This document shows, one piece after another, positions 61,214 through 64,000 of a stretch of DNA of 64,000 nt. The notes beneath the pieces are model-generated. The model did no database searches. It saw only the letters and a list, made by a program, of their open reading frames with translations, and was not told the origin of the DNA. A program made the translations under genes and the position numbers. This DNA comes from an uncultured Bacteroidales bacterium (GTDB lineage Bacteria; Bacteroidota; Bacteroidia; Bacteroidales; Paludibacteraceae). The stretch spans positions 109,678-173,677 of the forward strand of contig CASDOZ010000005.1 of assembly GCA_949282265.1 (NCBI GenBank). Reading direction: 5' to 3'. The number at the start of each line of letters is the position of its first letter. The stretch's first letter is position 1.

Positions 61214-64000
61214 ATGATCAAATACATTAGACAACTACTAACAATCATACCCATTACACTGTGCGCACACACGCTTCATGCACAACACAGCGTCAATGGC
61301 AGAGTTTATGATTCCAGCAATGAACCCATTATCGGAGCGACCATCATGGTCAAGAATACTACTAACGGGACTACGACCGACCTTGATGGAAATTATACCA
61401 TAGCCAACGTCAATAACGATGACATTCTGGTCTTTTCCTATCTGGGATATAACGACCAAGAAATCAAAGTCGGCGACAAGACAGTGATTGATGTTACCAT
61501 GCAAGAATCATCCATAGCCTTGGAACAAGTCGTCGTGGTCGGCTACGGCCAACAGAAAAAAGTGAACCTGACCGGTGCCGTTTCGGCCGTTTCGGTCGAT
61601 GAATCGCTCAGCGGACGTTCCATTGCCAACGCTTCCACCGCCTTGCAGGGACTTATTCCGGGACTTACGGTTACACAAAGCTCCGGCATGGCAGGAAACA
61701 ACCAGTCCGAGATATTAATCCGCGGATTGGGTACCATCAACGATGCAAGCCCGCTAATCGTTGTCGATGACATGCCGGATGTGGACATAAACCGCCTCAA
61801 TATGGAAGACATAGAAAGCATATCCGTGCTGAAAGACGCGGCAGCCTCATCCATATACGGCTCACGCGGTGCAAACGGCGTTATCCTTATCAAAACCAAA
61901 TCAGGAAAAGGTGCCGGCAAAACATCCATCACGTTTTCCGGAACATACGGATTTGAAAAGCCGATCCGTTCCTACAGTTTCCTGTCCGACTACGCGCAGG
62001 CCCTGGAAGTACACAGGCAGGCATCGGCAGCCAACAACATTGCCGAATCATCCCAACATTACTCCAAAGGGACGGTTGACCAATGGCTGGCATTGGGCAT
62101 GATTGACCCGGTGCGCTACCCGAACACCGACTGGTGGGATATTATCATGCGCACAGGTACGATACAAAACTACAACGTGTCTGCCACCGGAGGCAACGAT
62201 GCCGCCAACTTTTACGCATCCATCGGCTATTTGAAACAAAAAGGCTTGCAAATCAACAACGACTACGACCGCTATAACGCGCGTTTCAATTTTGACTACA
62301 AACTGTTCAAAAACCTCACGACCGGCGTGCGCTTGGATGGAAACTGGAGCAATTTCCAGTATGCCCTCTCAGACGGGTTTTCTGGAAAGTCAAGTGTGAA
62401 TGAGGACACTGAGGTCACTGGAAACATGGACATGCAATATGCCATTGCCGGCATAACGCCATACGACCCGGAAATAGGCGCATACGGAGGCGTCATGGCC
62501 ATAGGAGAAGACCCGACAGCTTTCAACCCGCTCGAATACTTCAACAACCATTTGAAAAACAAGGATGAACAGCAACTGAATGGAAGCATGTATCTGGACT
62601 GGGAACCCATAAAAGGATTGCATGCCCGTGTCGACTACAGCTTGCGCTATGTCAATTCATTTATAAAGCAGGCTGATACCCCGAACCAAGCCTACAACTT
62701 CCAGACGGAACAATATACCAAATGGTATGTGAATGAAAGTGCAGGCATTTCCAACCGTTCGGAAACAGCCTACAAGACCCTGCTCAACGCACGGCTCAAT
62801 TACAACAAGACATTTGCCGACAACCATACCATCAATGCCTTGTTCGTGTACAGCGAAGAATACTGGTACGAGCGTTATCTGTATGCGAGCCGTGCGGACC
62901 GCATCCATCCGAACCTGAGCGAAATAGATGCGGCACTCACCAAAACCCAGGATACCGGCGGTTGCTCCTATACGGAAGGACTGCGCTCCTACATTGGCAG
63001 AATCAACTACAACGCCTTCGACCGTTACCTGCTCGAACTGAACCTGCGTGTGGACGGCTCGTCCAAGTTCCAGCCAGGCTATCAGTACGGATTCTTCCCT
63101 TCGGCATCTGTAGGCTGGCGGTTCAGCGAGGAAAAATGGCTCAAACCGCATGTGTCCGGCTGGATGGACAGCGGAAAACTCCGTATGTCATACGGCGGAC
63201 TGGGAAACAACAGCTCCGTGCTGCGCGACGAACAACAGGAACTGCTGTACATGAACAACTACATGCTTGACGGCGAAATCGCCAAAGGATTTGTTTACTC
63301 CAAAATGTTGAACCCCGACCTGACTTGGGAAAAGACTTCCGTGCTCAATGTCGGATTAGATTTCGTTTTCTTCAACAGCCGCCTCTCTACGGAGTTGGAC
63401 TTTTACGACCGTTTGACCACCGGCATGATACAACAATCCGACCTGTCCATTCACCTGAGCGGAGCATACGAAGCACCGCGCACGAATATCGGTGTGCTAC
63501 GCAACCGTGGTCTGGAAGGCAACTTCACTTGGCGCGACCATGTCAGCGATTTCAACTATTCCGTAAACTTCAATATCTCATACAACGCATCACGGCTGGA
63601 GAACTGGGCGGAATTCTTAGACAAAGGCGATGTGTTCATCAACATGCCCTACCAGTTCCTGTACACTTATTTGGACACCGGCATTGCCCAGAGTTTTCCT
63701 GAAATCTATGGCACAACCGTGCAATGGGCACAACCCGGCGACATCTTGCGCGTGGATGTAAATGGTGATGGACAAATATCCGACGAAGACCGCGTCGCAT
63801 TTGTCAACCGTATGCAGAACATGCCGACCACCAACTTCGGTCTAAACCTGCAAATGAGTTGGAAAGGCTTCGACTTGTCCATGCTGTTCCAAGGAACAGC
63901 CGGCCGCTGGGATTTCTGGATAACCAAGTTCAACTCGGTGAACATCCCCGCACAACGTTATGCATCAACCGAGGAGCATGTAACGAACCCGTGGACGTAT
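61214..64000 (+). CDS. SusC/RagA TonB-linked outer-membrane transporter (3' end outside window)
   Basis: The frame is open for 929 codons from the ATG at 61214 to the window edge. That start gives a signal peptide (MIKYIRQLLTIIPITLCAHT, cleaved near LHAQ); an in-frame ATG at 61136 would add 26 basic residues and is less likely. Residues about 26-110 are a carboxypeptidase-regulatory-like domain (GRVYDSSNEPIIGATIMVKN). The plug follows with EQVVVVGYGQQKK, SPLIVVDDMPD and SIYGSRGANGVILIKTKSG, then barrel strands. It comes 148 bases after the hybrid regulator; a susD partner would be expected just beyond the window. Confidence 0.92.
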   Translation, partial: MIKYIRQLLTIIPITLCAHTLHAQHSVNGRVYDSSNEPIIGATIMVKNTTNGTTTDLDGNYTIANVNNDDILVFSYLGYNDQEIKVGDKTVIDVTMQESSIALEQVVVVGYGQQKKVNLTGAVSAVSVDESLSGRSIANASTALQGLIPGLTVTQSSGMAGNNQSEILIRGLGTINDASPLIVVDDMPDVDINRLNMEDIESISVLKDAAASSIYGSRGANGVILIKTKSGKGAGKTSITFSGTYGFEKPIRSYSFLSDYAQALEVHRQASAANNIAESSQHYSKGTVDQWLALGMIDPVRYPNTDWWDIIMRTGTIQNYNVSATGGNDAANFYASIGYLKQKGLQINNDYDRYNARFNFDYKLFKNLTTGVRLDGNWSNFQYALSDGFSGKSSVNEDTEVTGNMDMQYAIAGITPYDPEIGAYGGVMAIGEDPTAFNPLEYFNNHLKNKDEQQLNGSMYLDWEPIKGLHARVDYSLRYVNSFIKQADTPNQAYNFQTEQYTKWYVNESAGISNRSETAYKTLLNARLNYNKTFADNHTINALFVYSEEYWYERYLYASRADRIHPNLSEIDAALTKTQDTGGCSYTEGLRSYIGRINYNAFDRYLLELNLRVDGSSKFQPGYQYGFFPSASVGWRFSEEKWLKPHVSGWMDSGKLRMSYGGLGNNSSVLRDEQQELLYMNNYMLDGEIAKGFVYSKMLNPDLTWEKTSVLNVGLDFVFFNSRLSTELDFYDRLTTGMIQQSDLSIHLSGAYEAPRTNIGVLRNRGLEGNFTWRDHVSDFNYSVNFNISYNASRLENWAEFLDKGDVFINMPYQFLYTYLDTGIAQSFPEIYGTTVQWAQPGDILRVDVNGDGQISDEDRVAFVNRMQNMPTTNFGLNLQMSWKGFDLSMLFQGTAGRWDFWITKFNSVNIPAQRYASTEEHVTNPWTY

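Overview
The window is chromosomal DNA of a member of the Bacteroidales. Three things point there: TonB-linked SusC/SusD-type outer-membrane systems with a hybrid two-component regulator; many promoters of the Bacteroidetes form (TAnnTTTG about 7 bases before the start, with a TTG-like box about 19-20 bases further up); and several secreted proteins ending in a type IX secretion (T9SS) sorting domain. T9SS cargo plus a BspA-like leucine-rich repeat protein fits Prevotella-, Porphyromonas- or Tannerella-like lineages better than Bacteroides proper. Genus cannot be settled from this sequence.

Layout. 0-8.2 kb: partial queH, tRNA-Cys, a GEVED-type T9SS protein, an LtaS-like membrane phosphotransferase, a decayed transaldolase gene, then a strongly folded RNA leader in front of a secreted thermolysin-like (M4) protease. 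8.2-15.2 kb: an eight-gene leftward operon (M16 protease, O-methyltransferase, thioesterase, EFR1 ferredoxin, MIP18/SufT-like protein, LpxH, DEAD-box helicase, GH3-fold acyl-adenylating enzyme). It is divergent from tRNA-Leu and from a two-gene cell-wall sugar recycling unit at 15.5-17.7 kb (a kinase fused to a RapZ C-terminal domain, then a MurU-like nucleotidyltransferase). 17.9-28.7 kb: a leftward polysaccharide utilisation locus (SusC, SusD, Ig-like lipoprotein, family 85 endo-beta-N-acetylglucosaminidase) aimed at N-glycans. 29.3-41.6 kb: housekeeping (ffh, folD, recQ, asnS, mnmD, PAP2, rpsO, EFR1, SPOR lipoprotein, Fe-SOD, AlkD-like, iron alcohol dehydrogenase).

41.7-46.3 kb is the most unusual part. 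A good promoter drives a short reading frame with an 11-C tract. Removing one C would fuse it to a downstream frame made of 14-residue tandem repeats, followed 13 bases later by a DUF6261-like gene and then a BspA-like leucine-rich repeat T9SS protein that is itself broken by a one-base frameshift. This looks like a phase-variable surface locus.

46.7-64 kb: a second utilisation locus. A leftward operon encodes a Na+/solute symporter, cellobiose phosphorylase (GH94), unsaturated glucuronyl hydrolase (GH88), glycoside hydrolase family 3 enzyme and a beta-propeller glycosidase-like T9SS protein. Divergent from it are a hybrid two-component regulator and a SusC that runs off the right edge. The mix suggests a beta-glucan-type backbone with uronic-acid branches (for example a xanthan- or gellan-like exopolysaccharide); that substrate is an inference.
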